Shown in pieces: positions 43,278 through 54,907 of a DNA stretch of 64,000 nt. The translations under genes and the position numbers were made by a program. The notes under the pieces were generated by a model that was not told the origin of the DNA, ran no database searches, and worked only from the letters and a program-made list of their open reading frames with translations. Where the stretch lies: assembly GCA_903960915.1 (NCBI GenBank), contig CAJCCO010000061.1:1-64000 (forward strand), in the 5' to 3' direction. Numbering within the stretch: position 1 is the first letter of the stretch; the number at the start of each line of letters is the position of its first letter. This DNA is from an uncultured beta proteobacterium (lineage in GTDB: Bacteria > Pseudomonadota > Gammaproteobacteria > Burkholderiales > Burkholderiaceae_C).

Positions 43278-46118
43278 TCAATGTGCCTTGTCCCAGTTCG
43301 GTCCCACACCCACCTCGGCCAACAAGGGCACTTTCAGCTGGGCCACGCCGGCCATCAGACGCGGGATCTCATGCATGACCCAGTCCACCTCGGCCTGCGG
43401 CACCTCAAACACCAGCTCGTCGTGCACCTGCATGATCATCTTGGTGCCGCGTTTTTCATCGTCCAGCACCTGCTGAACTTTGACCATGCTGAGTTTGATC
43501 AAGTCAGCCGCCGTTCCTTGCATGGGTGCATTGATGGCCGCACGCTCGGCGCCACTGCGCCGGGGTCCGTTGGGCGAGTTGATCTCGGGCAGGTACAAAC
43601 GCCGGCCGAACACGGTTTCCACATAGCCCTGGGCCTTGGCGCTTTGGCGCGTCTGGTCCATGTAAAGCTTGACACCGGGGTAGCGCTCAAAGTAGCGCTC
43701 GATGTAGTTTTTGGCTGCCGTGTTGTCAATACTCAAGGCACGCGCCAGGCCGTAGGCGCTCATGCCATAAATCAGGCCGAAGTTGATGACCTTGGCGTAG
43801 CGACGCTGCTCGCTGGTGACCTGGTCGGTGCTGAGGCCAAAAATCTCGGCGGCGGTGGCGCGGTGCACGTCCATGCCGTCCTTGAAGGCCAGCAGCAACG
43901 CCGCATCGCCGCTGATGTGGGCCATGATGCGCAACTCAATTTGCGAGTAGTCGGCGCTGGCAATCACGCTGCCCGCAGGCGCCACAAAGGCCTCCCGCAC
44001 CCGCCGCCCTTCTGCGGTGCGCACGGGAATGTTTTGCAAGTTGGGCTCGTTGCTGGACAAGCGCCCGGTCACGGCCACCGCCTGCGCGTAGTGCGTGTGC
44101 ACACGGCCCGTGCGCGGGTGCGCCAAAGCGGCCAGCTTGTCGGTGTAGGTGCCCTTGAGTTTAGAGAGACCGCGGTGCTCAAGAATCTTGGCCGGCAGCG
44201 GGTAATCTTCAGCCAGCTTCTCCAGCACTTCTTCGTCGGTGCTGGGCGCGCCAGTAGCGGTTTTTTTGACCACAGGCAGGCCGAGCTTGGTGAAGAAAAT
44301 ATCGCCAATTTGCTTGGGGCTGCTCAGGTTGAAAGGCTGGCCCGCCAGCGCATGCGCCTCGGTTTCCAGTTGCAAAATGCGCGTGCCCAGTTCGTGGCTT
44401 TGAACGGCCAGCGTGGGCGCGTCAATCAGCACGCCGTTGCGTTCAATGCGGTACAGGGCCTCGCTGCTGGCCATTTCCAGCTCGTAAATAAAACGCAGCT
44501 TGTCGTCGGCTTGCAACTGCGGCCACAGCACACGGTGCACGTCCAGCGTCTGGTCGGCGTCTTCGCAGGAATACTCAGCCGCCTTGGCAATGTCCACTTG
44601 GTCAAAACAGATTTGGTGCACACCCTTGCCACACAGGGATTCAAAGCTGATGCCGCCGCGCCCCAGATGCCGCTCGGCCAGGCTGGCCAAACCGTGCGGC
44701 TTGTGCACTTCGAGCACATAGCTTTGGAGCATGGTGTCATGCGCGTAGCCCTGCACTTCAATGCCGTGGTTGGCAAACACATGGCGGTCGTATTTGATGT
44801 GCTGGCCCAGCTTTTTATGCGCCGCATTCTCTAGCCAGGGCTTGAGTCGCGCCAGCACCTCGTCGCGCGGCAACTGTGCCGGGGCGTCGGGGTAACTGTG
44901 TGCCAGGGGAATATAGGCGGCCTCGGCGGGCGTGATGCTCAAGCTGATGCCCACAATCTGGGCGCGCATCTCGTCAAGTGAGGTGGTTTCGGTATCTACG
45001 GCCACCAACTCGGCCTCCTGCACGCGGGCAAGCCAGCGCTCAAAAGCCTCCCAGGTCAGCACCGTGTCATAGCTCAAGTCAGTGCGGCGAACCAAGGCCG
45101 GCGCCTCTGGCAGATCGCCCTGCGGCTCGTCAAACAAGCCGGGTTCGCGCTGGGCTGTAGCCCGGGCCTTGGCAGACCCCTTGGCGCCACCTGCCGGGGC
45201 TGGCTGGGTTGCGTTGCCGGAATTGGCCGCCAGCATGCGGGCCAGGCCCTTGAAGCCGAACTTCTCGTAAAAATCTATCAGCGCTGCGTTATCGGGGGCG
45301 CCAGTGGCAATGGCGTCCAGCGCGGGCAGGTTGGGCACCCAGCCGTTGAGGTCGCAATCGGTCTTGATGGTGAGCAACTGGCGGCCCATCGGCAGCCAGT
45401 CCAGCGATTTCTTCAGGTTCTCACCCACCACGCCCTTGATGGCGTCAGCATGGGCCACGATGGCGTCGAGCGAGCCGTATTCCTGCAACCACTTGGCGGC
45501 TGTCTTCGGGCCCACCTTGGGCACGCCGGGCACGTTGTCAATGACGTCGCCCACCAGGGTCTGAAAGTCCACCATCAGGTGGGGGGGCACACCAAACTCC
45601 GCCTCCACCCCCGCCAAGTCACGGCGCTTGCCATTCATGGTGTCGATGATGGTGATGTGCTGGTTCACCAGCTGGGCCAGGTCTTTGTCGCCACTGCTCA
45701 CAATCACCTCAATGCCCTGGTGCGCGGCCGTCACGGCCAGCGTGCCAATCACGTCATCGGCCTCCACGCCGGGGACGTCCAGCACGGTCCAGCCCATCAG
45801 CCGCACCACCTCGTGGATGGGCTCAATCTGGGCGCGCAAGTCATCCGGCATGGGGGAGCGGTGTGCCTTGTAGTCGGGGTAGAGCGCATCGCGAAAGGTC
45901 GGGCCCTTGGCGTCAAAAACGCAAGCGGCAAAGTCGCTGTGGTATTCCTTGCGCAGGCTTTGCAGCATGTTGATCATGCCGCGAATGGCGCCCGTAGGCG
46001 GGCTGGCAGGGTCGCCCGGCACGGCGCGCAGGTCGGGCATGGCATGAAATGCACGGTACAGGTAGCTGGAGCCGTCAACCAGCAACAGGGTTTTGGGCGG
46101 GGGGGCTTGGTCGGTCAT
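43278..46118 (-). CDS. polA: DNA polymerase I
   Basis: The 946-residue enzyme has all three domains: N-terminal 5' nuclease (LLLVDGSSYLYRAFHAMPDL; VEADDVIGTLA; VSSGDKDLAQLV), an apparently active 3'-5' exonuclease (VAVDTETTSLDEMRAQIVG) and polymerase (SADYSQIELRIMAHISGD, AKVINFGLIYGMSAYGLA, MQVHDELVFEV). I chose ATG 46118 (MTDQAPPP), the conserved start; a longer frame upstream overlaps the next gene's promoter and is not supported. Confidence 0.97.
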   Translation of the reverse strand: MTDQAPPPKTLLLVDGSSYLYRAFHAMPDLRAVPGDPASPPTGAIRGMINMLQSLRKEYHSDFAACVFDAKGPTFRDALYPDYKAHRSPMPDDLRAQIEPIHEVVRLMGWTVLDVPGVEADDVIGTLAVTAAHQGIEVIVSSGDKDLAQLVNQHITIIDTMNGKRRDLAGVEAEFGVPPHLMVDFQTLVGDVIDNVPGVPKVGPKTAAKWLQEYGSLDAIVAHADAIKGVVGENLKKSLDWLPMGRQLLTIKTDCDLNGWVPNLPALDAIATGAPDNAALIDFYEKFGFKGLARMLAANSGNATQPAPAGGAKGSAKARATAQREPGLFDEPQGDLPEAPALVRRTDLSYDTVLTWEAFERWLARVQEAELVAVDTETTSLDEMRAQIVGISLSITPAEAAYIPLAHSYPDAPAQLPRDEVLARLKPWLENAAHKKLGQHIKYDRHVFANHGIEVQGYAHDTMLQSYVLEVHKPHGLASLAERHLGRGGISFESLCGKGVHQICFDQVDIAKAAEYSCEDADQTLDVHRVLWPQLQADDKLRFIYELEMASSEALYRIERNGVLIDAPTLAVQSHELGTRILQLETEAHALAGQPFNLSSPKQIGDIFFTKLGLPVVKKTATGAPSTDEEVLEKLAEDYPLPAKILEHRGLSKLKGTYTDKLAALAHPRTGRVHTHYAQAVAVTGRLSSNEPNLQNIPVRTAEGRRVREAFVAPAGSVIASADYSQIELRIMAHISGDAALLLAFKDGMDVHRATAAEIFGLSTDQVTSEQRRYAKVINFGLIYGMSAYGLARALSIDNTAAKNYIERYFERYPGVKLYMDQTRQSAKAQGYVETVFGRRLYLPEINSPNGPRRSGAERAAINAPMQGTAADLIKLSMVKVQQVLDDEKRGTKMIMQVHDELVFEVPQAEVDWVMHEIPRLMAGVAQLKVPLLAEVGVGPNWDKAH

Positions 46119-46181
46119 AACGCCATTTTGCCTGCTCCAGACCCCTGGCTGACAGGCCCCGCCTGGTTCTACAATGCTTTC

Positions 46182-46478
46182 ATGCGTGCTTCCATCCTCC
46201 TCCCCCTTCTCTTGGCTGTGTCCGGCTTGTGCCTGGCACAAACTGTTCAACCCACGTCAACGCCGACGGCTGCGCCCCAGGCCAGCGCCAAGGCGGACAT
46301 AGCACCGGTTGAAAAACGCACCGAACGCATTCGGGTTGAAGACAGCGCCAACCGCATTGACGAATTGCGCGTGGGCGGCGAAACCAAAACCATCACCGTA
46401 CAGCCCAAAGGCGGCATGCCGGCTTACCAGGTTCAGCCGACCAGCGGCGAACGCAGCTGGAAACTTCTGGGTTTTTAA
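46182..46478 (+). CDS. DUF2782-family small exported protein
   Basis: A 98-residue protein with a signal peptide (MRASILLPLLLAVSGLCLA, cleavage near residue 19), an Ala/Pro/Thr-rich linker and a C-terminal DUF2782-type domain (RVEDSANRIDELRVGGETKT ... PAYQVQP ... SGERSWKLLGF). It starts 63 bases from polA in divergent orientation and ends three bases before homoserine kinase, as in many Burkholderiales. Its function is unknown. Confidence 0.85.
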   Translation: MRASILLPLLLAVSGLCLAQTVQPTSTPTAAPQASAKADIAPVEKRTERIRVEDSANRIDELRVGGETKTITVQPKGGMPAYQVQPTSGERSWKLLGF

Positions 46479-46481
46479 ATC

Positions 46482-47477
46482 ATGGCGGTGTATACAGAAG
46501 TCTCCCGTCAGGAGGCCAGCGACCTGCTGCAAGCGCTGAAACTGGGCCAGCTCACCCACATGCAGGGCTGCTCGGGTGGCATTGAAAACACCAACTATTT
46601 CGTCAGCACCGAGCTCGACGGCCAGTCCCACGATTACGTGCTGACGCTGTTTGAGCGGCTCACCTTTGAGCAACTCCCGTTTTACCTGCGGCTCATGAAG
46701 CACCTGGCGGTACACGGCATTGCCGTGCCCGAACCCATGGCCGACCGCGATGGCGATCTGGTGTTCAAGCTCAAGGACAAACCGGCCGCCGTGGTCAACA
46801 AGTTGCGCGGCAGCAGCGAACTGCAACCCACGCCCGCGCATTGCGCCGCTGTGGGCGCCATGCTGGCCAGGATGCACCTGGCCGGGCGCGACTTCTCCAT
46901 GACACAACCCAATCTGCGTGGCCTGGACTGGTGGAACCAAACCGTGCCCGTGGTTCTGCCGCACCTGGAAGCTGCGCAGGCAGCCCTGCTCAAAAGCGAG
47001 CTGGCTTACCAAAACCACACCGCAGCCTCCTCCGCTTACGCGGCCCTGCCCCGGGGCCCGATTCACGCGGACCTGTTTCGCGACAACGTGATGTTTGAGT
47101 CCACCAGCGGCACGCCTGAACTCACCGGCTTCTTTGATTTCTACTTTGCCGGCGTGGATGCCTTTATTTTTGACATCGCCGTGTGCCTGAATGACTGGTG
47201 CGTCGACCTGGGCACCGGCCAACACCAGGCCGAGCGTGCCCGCAGTTTTCTGCGCGCCTACCAAGCGGTGCGGCCCCTGAGCGCTGAAGAGCGCGCCCTG
47301 TTGCCTGCCATGCTGCGCGCGGGTGCCCTGCGCTTCTGGCTGTCCCGCCTTTGGGACGCCATTCTTCCTCGTGAGGCCAGCATGCTCAAGGCGCACGACC
47401 CCAGCCAGTTTGAGCGCGTACTGCGCCAGCGTCTGGCCCATCCGTTTGACACCTCTACCTGCCTCGACCACCCATGA
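46482..47477 (+). CDS. thrB: Homoserine kinase (aminoglycoside-phosphotransferase-like)
   Basis: The 331-residue kinase phosphorylates L-homoserine in threonine synthesis. It is of the APH/choline-kinase-fold type used by many proteobacteria, not the GHMP type of E. coli. Motifs are GCSGGIENTNYFV for the nucleotide loop, GPIHADLFRDNVMF with the catalytic Asp, and GFFDFYFAGVDAFIFDIAV for metal binding. It overlaps the next gene by four bases. Confidence 0.93.
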   Translation: MAVYTEVSRQEASDLLQALKLGQLTHMQGCSGGIENTNYFVSTELDGQSHDYVLTLFERLTFEQLPFYLRLMKHLAVHGIAVPEPMADRDGDLVFKLKDKPAAVVNKLRGSSELQPTPAHCAAVGAMLARMHLAGRDFSMTQPNLRGLDWWNQTVPVVLPHLEAAQAALLKSELAYQNHTAASSAYAALPRGPIHADLFRDNVMFESTSGTPELTGFFDFYFAGVDAFIFDIAVCLNDWCVDLGTGQHQAERARSFLRAYQAVRPLSAEERALLPAMLRAGALRFWLSRLWDAILPREASMLKAHDPSQFERVLRQRLAHPFDTSTCLDHP

Positions 47478-48247
47478 AACTCAAACTCGTCCCGGCCCGC
47501 ACCGGCTTCCTCTGGGCCAAACTGGGCGTTCGAACGTTTTTCAAACAACCTATTGCGCTGGCAGGCATGTTTTTCATGTTCATGGCGCTGATGACACTGG
47601 CCAGCCTGGTGCCTTACCTGGGCTTGCCGCTGGCCATGGTGTTGCTACCCGCCATAACGCTGGGCTTGATGGCGGGCACCCGTGAAGCCATGGAAGGCCG
47701 CTTTCCCATGCCCAAGGTGTTGCTCACTGGTTTTCTGTCTGGCAAGCAAGAGGCCCGCGCCATGGTGTTGTTGGGTGTGTTGTACGCCGCCGGGTTTTTG
47801 GGTGCCATGGGCGTGTCGTATCTGGTGGACGGCGGCGACTTCGCCCGCGTCTACCTGGGCGGCGCCATGAGTTCTCGCGAGATGATGATGGATTCAGATT
47901 TTCAGGCAGCCATGTGGGTTTTTCTAGGCCTGCATTTGCCCTTGTCCCTGTTGTTCTGGCATGCACCGGCCCTGGTGCACTGGCAAGGCTTACCGCCGGT
48001 CAAGAGCCTGTTTTTCAGCTTTGTGGCCTGCCTACGCAACTTCTGGGCTTTCGCCATTTTTGGCATGGCCTGGGTGAGTTTTTTGCTGCTGGCGCTGGTC
48101 GTTATCACCACCCTGGCCGCGTTGCTCGGGGCAGGTGACATGGCCGGAGACATTCTGTTCCCAGCCCTGATGATGCTAGCCGCCATGTTTTTCACCTCGC
48201 TCTACTTCACGTTTCGTGATTGCTTTGAAGCGGACGTGGAAGCCTGA
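47474..48247 (+). CDS. BPSS1780-family membrane protein
   Basis: A 257-residue inner-membrane protein with about six hydrophobic helices. The N terminus KLVPARTGFLWAKLGVRTF matches the uncharacterised BPSS1780 family that often follows homoserine kinase in Burkholderiales. It overlaps thrB in ATGA. Function unknown; a role in envelope biology is only a guess. Confidence 0.82.
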   Translation: MKLKLVPARTGFLWAKLGVRTFFKQPIALAGMFFMFMALMTLASLVPYLGLPLAMVLLPAITLGLMAGTREAMEGRFPMPKVLLTGFLSGKQEARAMVLLGVLYAAGFLGAMGVSYLVDGGDFARVYLGGAMSSREMMMDSDFQAAMWVFLGLHLPLSLLFWHAPALVHWQGLPPVKSLFFSFVACLRNFWAFAIFGMAWVSFLLLALVVITTLAALLGAGDMAGDILFPALMMLAAMFFTSLYFTFRDCFEADVEA

Positions 48248-48681
48248 GCAAAAAAACCTGCGAATGCCGAGGGTGCCCAGCACCCCAACACCCGCATGCT
48301 GGAAGTTGCTCGTGGTGTGAACCCAGCCATTGAAGTCGTCCACCACTTTGTCTTTGATATTGACGGTAGTGCCTTCCCATTTTGGAAAAACCCATGCTGC
48401 CACCCATCAGGTAGGTATAGCGGTGGGTTTACAGAAAGGCCGCCGCCTTCTCTATGCCGGGCTTGATCCAAAATTGAAGCGCTTGACGACGCGATGGAAG
48501 GGACAGTTGAGACATAAGAAGTTTTCTCAGGGTTGATCACGAATGGTTTTCAGGGCCAATGCTGAAAACGCCTGATGACAGTCTTGTGAATTTACCAACC
48601 CCAAAAAAACGCCTTGAATTCACGACCCTGACACACTGCGCCAAAACAATGGGGACTCCATTAACCTCCTGGAGCTCTCTC
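48248..48681. other. 434-bp gene-free interval before phoD with one inverted repeat
   Basis: No gene can be supported here; short minus-strand frames show no recognised family. The interval contains GTTTTCAG-N8-CTGAAAAC at 48546-48569, a perfect 8-bp inverted repeat 113 bp upstream of the phoD start. It may be an operator or a hairpin. A true pho box was not convincingly found. Confidence 0.5.
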
Positions 48682-50274
48682 ATGGATCGACGCAAATTTT
48701 TAAACTCAAGCTCCGTACTCGGCGGCGCAGCGCTGGCCCTTCCCGGCCTGGCGCTGGCCCAGCAAGCCCCCGCGCTCATCACCCGCGACAGCATGCGGCC
48801 ACAAATGGCCCATGGCATTCAAAGTGGCGACCCCACAGCTGACGGCGCCCTCATCTGGACCCGCAGCGACCGCCCCTCACGCCTGTGGGTGGAATGGGCG
48901 ACCACGGCCAGTTTCTCCAACGCCACCCGCGTGCGCGGGCCTTACCTGATGGAAGACAGCGACTTCACCGGCCGCGTCGATCTGCGGGGCCTGCCCGCCG
49001 GACAAGAGATTTTTTACCGCGTCGTACTGCAAGACCTGCACAACGAGCGCGTGTTGTCAGAAGCCGTTAACGGCCACTTGCGACTGCCCGCCAGCGCCAG
49101 CGCTAAAGCCGTGCGCGACGTGCGCTTTACCTGGAGCGGTGACACGGCGGGTCAAGGCTGGGGCATCAACGAAGCTTGGGGCGGCATGAAGATTTATGAG
49201 CAAATGCGCAAGGTCAACCCTGACTTTTTCCTGCACTGCGGCGACACCATTTACGCCGATGGCCCAATCTCAGCCCAGGTCAAGCTCGCCGATGGCTCCA
49301 TGTGGAACAACGTGGTCACCGAAGAGGTCAGCAAAGTCGCGGAGACCCTCAACGAGTACCGGGGCCGCTACCGTTACAACCTGATGGACGCCAACGTGCG
49401 CCGCATGGCCGCAGACGTGCCACAAATCTGGCAGTGGGATGACCACGAGGTGTCCAACAACTGGTCCGACTCCAAAGATGTGCGCGGTGACAAACGCTAC
49501 ACCGAAAAAAATGTACCCCTGCTGGTGGCACGCGCGTCCAAAGCGTTTCATGAATTTGCGCCGCTGCGCCGTACCGCCGACGTGGAGAGCGATCGCGTCT
49601 ACCGCCACCTGCCCCAGGGTCCGCTGCTTGATATGTTTGTGGTCGATATGCGCAGCTACCGTGGACCCAACACCCACAACCTGCAGACCACCGAAAACGA
49701 AGAAAGCGCCTTCATGGGCAAACCCCAAATTGCCTGGCTGCTCGACGGACTCAAACGCTCCAAGTCAACCTGGAAAGTGATTGCGGCCGATATGCCCATT
49801 GGCTTGCACGTGGCCGATGGCAAAGACGCCGAAGGCCGCGACCGCTGGGAAGGATCTGCCAACGGCAACGATGGCCCACCTTTAGGCCGGGAGCTGGAGA
49901 TTGCGCGCCTGCTGCGTGAGATCAAACGCGCCGGCATCAAGAACGTGGTTTGGCTCACGGCTGACGTGCACTACACCGCCGCCCATTACTTTGACCCGGC
50001 CAAGGCCCAGTTCAGTGACTTCTCCCCGTTCTGGGAATTTGTCTCCGGACCGCTCAATGCCGGCGGCTTTGGCCCCAATGCGGCTGACAAAACCTTTGGT
50101 ATGCAAGTGGTCTACCAAAAGGCCCCGACGGAAGTGAACGCCCCGCCCACCAACGGCATGCAGTTCTTTGGCCAGGTGGACATCGACGCCAAAACCAAGG
50201 CCATGACGGTGACCCTGAAGGACCTGGCGGGCAGTTCGCTCTACAGCAAAACCCTGGCACCGCAACGGTCCTGA
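48682..50274 (+). CDS. phoD: Alkaline phosphatase D (PhoD family)
   Basis: The 530-residue protein is a metal-dependent phosphodiesterase/phosphatase exported by Tat (MDRRKFLNSSSVLGGAALAL, cleavage near LAQ). It shows the family fold: HGIQSGDPTADGALIWTR early, HCGDTIYADGPI, WDDHEVSNNWSDSK and TADVHYTAAHYF, which supply the metal ligands. The ATG at 48682 follows CCTCCTGGAGCTC, which provides a GGAG. It would release phosphate from phosphodiesters or monoesters under phosphorus limitation. Confidence 0.92.
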   Translation: MDRRKFLNSSSVLGGAALALPGLALAQQAPALITRDSMRPQMAHGIQSGDPTADGALIWTRSDRPSRLWVEWATTASFSNATRVRGPYLMEDSDFTGRVDLRGLPAGQEIFYRVVLQDLHNERVLSEAVNGHLRLPASASAKAVRDVRFTWSGDTAGQGWGINEAWGGMKIYEQMRKVNPDFFLHCGDTIYADGPISAQVKLADGSMWNNVVTEEVSKVAETLNEYRGRYRYNLMDANVRRMAADVPQIWQWDDHEVSNNWSDSKDVRGDKRYTEKNVPLLVARASKAFHEFAPLRRTADVESDRVYRHLPQGPLLDMFVVDMRSYRGPNTHNLQTTENEESAFMGKPQIAWLLDGLKRSKSTWKVIAADMPIGLHVADGKDAEGRDRWEGSANGNDGPPLGRELEIARLLREIKRAGIKNVVWLTADVHYTAAHYFDPAKAQFSDFSPFWEFVSGPLNAGGFGPNAADKTFGMQVVYQKAPTEVNAPPTNGMQFFGQVDIDAKTKAMTVTLKDLAGSSLYSKTLAPQRS

Positions 50275-50302
50275 AACCTCAAGCGCCGAGGGGCGCTGAA
50301 GT

Positions 50303-52729
<2,427 letters not shown>

Positions 52730-52799
52730 GCCACATTGTAGAAAGCCTGCCTGTTGAACGCTTGGCCCACTGAACGCAACGCGCATGATTTGACGGCCC

Positions 52800-52832
52800 T
52801 GCAAATTCAATTGCAAATTCACTTGCAAAGTC
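52800..52832. repeat. Three 12-bp direct repeats between uvrD and guaC
   Basis: TGCAAATTCAAT, TGCAAATTCACT and TGCAAAGTC follow one another in 12-bp steps, the third copy incomplete. They are AT-rich and lie upstream of both divergent genes. Confidence 0.75.
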
Positions 52833-52870
52833 GGCTACCGAGTCAACTTTCAAACCCGATAGAATCAGGC

Positions 52871-52903
52871 ACCGGGCCCAAGCAATTGCGGCCCGGTTTT
52901 TTG
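52871..52903 (+). terminator. Terminator-like hairpin in the guaC leader
   Basis: ACCGGGCC (52871-52878) pairs with GGCCCGGT (52890-52897) and is followed by TTTTTGT. It sits 85 bp upstream of the guaC start on the guaC strand. A possible -10 (TAGAAT, about 52858-52863) lies just before it, so it may be a 5'-terminal attenuator or mRNA-protecting hairpin rather than an end-of-gene terminator. Confidence 0.7.
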
Positions 52904-52987
52904 TGGCCGGCCCAAACGCCGTCCTGCAAGACCCGGGTCCAGTCCAAGCGCTCTTCTCACCAACCGTTAGAAGCAGGAGCCAGTTCC

Positions 52988-53965
52988 ATGGACATTTTTG
53001 ACTACGACAACATTCTTCTATTGCCCCGCAAGTGCCGGGTAGAGAGCCGCTCGGAATGCGACGCCAGCGTGGCGCTGGGCGCGCGGCGCTTCAAGCTACC
53101 GGTCGTTCCGGCCAACATGAAAACCGTGGTGAGTGAGTCAATTTGTGTCTGGCTGGCAAAAAACGGCTACTTTTATGTGATGCACCGTTTTGACCTGGAC
53201 AACATCAAGTTTGTGCAGGACATGGCGGCCCAGGGCCTGTACGCCTCCATCTCGCTGGGCGTGAAGCAGCCCGACTACGACACCGTGGACCAACTGGTGG
53301 CGCTGGGCCTCTGCCCTGAGTACATCACCATCGACATCGCCCACGGCCATGCCGACAGCGTGAAGCACATGATTGCCTACCTCAAGGCCAAACTGCCGGC
53401 CAGCTTTGTGATTGCCGGCAACGTGGCCACGCCCGAAGCGGTGATTGACCTGGAAAACTGGGGCGCCGACGCCACCAAAGTGGGCATTGGCCCGGGCAAG
53501 GTCTGCATCACCAAGCTCAAAACCGGTTTTGGTACCGGTGGCTGGCAATTGAGCGCGGTCAAGTGGTGCGCCCGCGTGGCCACCAAACCCATCATTGCCG
53601 ATGGCGGCATTCGCGAACATGGCGACATTGCCAAGTCGGTGCGCTTTGGCGCCACCATGGTCATGATCGGCTCCATGCTGGCGGGCCATGAAGAGAGCCC
53701 GGGCCAGACCGTGGAGGTCGACGGCAAGCTCTACAAAGAGTATTACGGCTCAGCCAGCGACTTCAACAAAGGCGAATACAAACACGTGGAAGGCAAGCGC
53801 ATTTTGGAGCCTATCAAGGGCCGCCTGGCAGAAACGCTGATTGAGATGGAGCAAGACGTGCAAAGCTCCATCAGCTATGCCGGGGGCACGCAGCTGATGG
53901 ATATTCGCAAGGTCAACTACGTCACGCTGGGTGGCGACAACGCGGGCGAGCACTTATTGATGTGA
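52988..53965 (+). CDS. guaC: GMP reductase
   Basis: The 325-residue enzyme reduces GMP to IMP with NADPH, releasing ammonia, and so returns guanine nucleotides to the adenine pool. It has the catalytic Cys loop [40 protein letters not shown] near the N terminus and [20 protein letters not shown]. It lacks CBS domains, unlike IMP dehydrogenase, and resembles the Bacillus-type GuaC2 more than the E. coli type. The final bases overlap the convergent hydrolase gene by 12 bp. Confidence 0.92.
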   Translation: MDIFDYDNILLLPRKCRVESRSECDASVALGARRFKLPVVPANMKTVVSESICVWLAKNGYFYVMHRFDLDNIKFVQDMAAQGLYASISLGVKQPDYDTVDQLVALGLCPEYITIDIAHGHADSVKHMIAYLKAKLPASFVIAGNVATPEAVIDLENWGADATKVGIGPGKVCITKLKTGFGTGGWQLSAVKWCARVATKPIIADGGIREHGDIAKSVRFGATMVMIGSMLAGHEESPGQTVEVDGKLYKEYYGSASDFNKGEYKHVEGKRILEPIKGRLAETLIEMEQDVQSSISYAGGTQLMDIRKVNYVTLGGDNAGEHLLM

Positions 53966-54835
53966 ACCCCACAGCAAGTCGCTGGCGAGCTGGTGCAAGC
54001 GGTGCCCCGGCTGCGCCAGCGCATCGAGAATGCTGAAGTGGTTCAGGCCCGGCAACACCTCGCAGACCGGCACCACGGCCTCACCCCAGACCTCCTGAAT
54101 CATCTGGTTGTGCTGCATGAAAGCCTGGCTTTCAGCGCCGCCAGCCACGCTGTACAGCTGGCCACGGCCCTGTTCACGTCCATATTGCAGACGAGGGGCG
54201 GGCAGCCAGGCCGGGCTGGCTTTTTTCACCTGCGCGGGGCTCAGGCCCAAGTCTTCTAAAAACGGGGTGTGGCGAATCGACTCCAGCTCGTACAGGCCTG
54301 AAATAGACAAGGCATTTTTCACCAGCCGTGGTGGCAATTTCGGGTCATAAGCGGGCCAGACGCAGGCCAGCAGCATGGCGGCCAAATGCCCGCCAGCCGA
54401 GTGCCCCACCACGGTGATGCGCCGGGGATCACCGCCGTAACGGGCAATGTTCTGGTAGGTCCAGGCCAACGCTTTCACCATTTGCATCACGATCTGCGGA
54501 ATAGTGACCGCCGGGCACAGCCCATAGTTGGGCACCACCACACAGGCCCCTTGGGGCGTGAAGGCGGGCGCAATAAACGAGTGGTCAGACTTGTCCAGCG
54601 CGCGCCAGTAGCCGCCATGCAAAAACACCAGCACCGGTGCGCCACGCGCCGCCCCGGGGAACACGTCGAGGCGCTCCATGGCATCGCGCCCATAGGGCAA
54701 GTCCAGCACCGCATGGGGCGCCGCACGGGCCGCTACCGAGGCTTGGTTCCAACGCTCAAAATACGTTGCAAAATCAGGCACCAACACGCGGTTGTTGTAG
54801 AGACTGTCCAAAACCGGGCCGTCAAAAGGTTTCAT
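53954..54835 (-). CDS. Alpha/beta hydrolase (kynurenine-formamidase-like)
   Basis: A 293-residue hydrolase with the oxyanion motif HGGYW (residue about 77), nucleophile [13 protein letters not shown] and the catalytic His in [13 protein letters not shown]. This is the signature of the BD-FAE/formamidase class, which includes enzymes releasing formate from N-formylkynurenine. No tryptophan-pathway genes are adjacent, so the substrate is open. I start at ATG 54835 (MKPFDGPV), where the domain begins. Confidence 0.85.
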   Translation of the reverse strand: MKPFDGPVLDSLYNNRVLVPDFATYFERWNQASVAARAAPHAVLDLPYGRDAMERLDVFPGAARGAPVLVFLHGGYWRALDKSDHSFIAPAFTPQGACVVVPNYGLCPAVTIPQIVMQMVKALAWTYQNIARYGGDPRRITVVGHSAGGHLAAMLLACVWPAYDPKLPPRLVKNALSISGLYELESIRHTPFLEDLGLSPAQVKKASPAWLPAPRLQYGREQGRGQLYSVAGGAESQAFMQHNQMIQEVWGEAVVPVCEVLPGLNHFSILDALAQPGHRLHQLASDLLWGSHQ

Positions 54836-54907
54836 ACAAAGCGCTTTCAGGTGAGGTGGTGTTCCACGGAGCATGGCCGCATCGGGCTCATCATAGAGGA
54901 TGGATAC

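Noticed and set aside
42372..44834. 820-codon plus-strand open frame opposite polA and the hydrolase gene
   Set aside because: It spans two well-supported genes on the other strand and shows no domain; it is an antisense artefact of codon usage.
48176..48540. Short minus-strand reading frames before phoD
   Set aside because: No start with a ribosome site, no recognisable family and inconsistent frames; treated as non-coding.
50282..50297. AGCGCC/GGCGCT hairpin between phoD and uvrD
   Set aside because: Lies in a convergent gap but has no T tract; weak support for a terminator.
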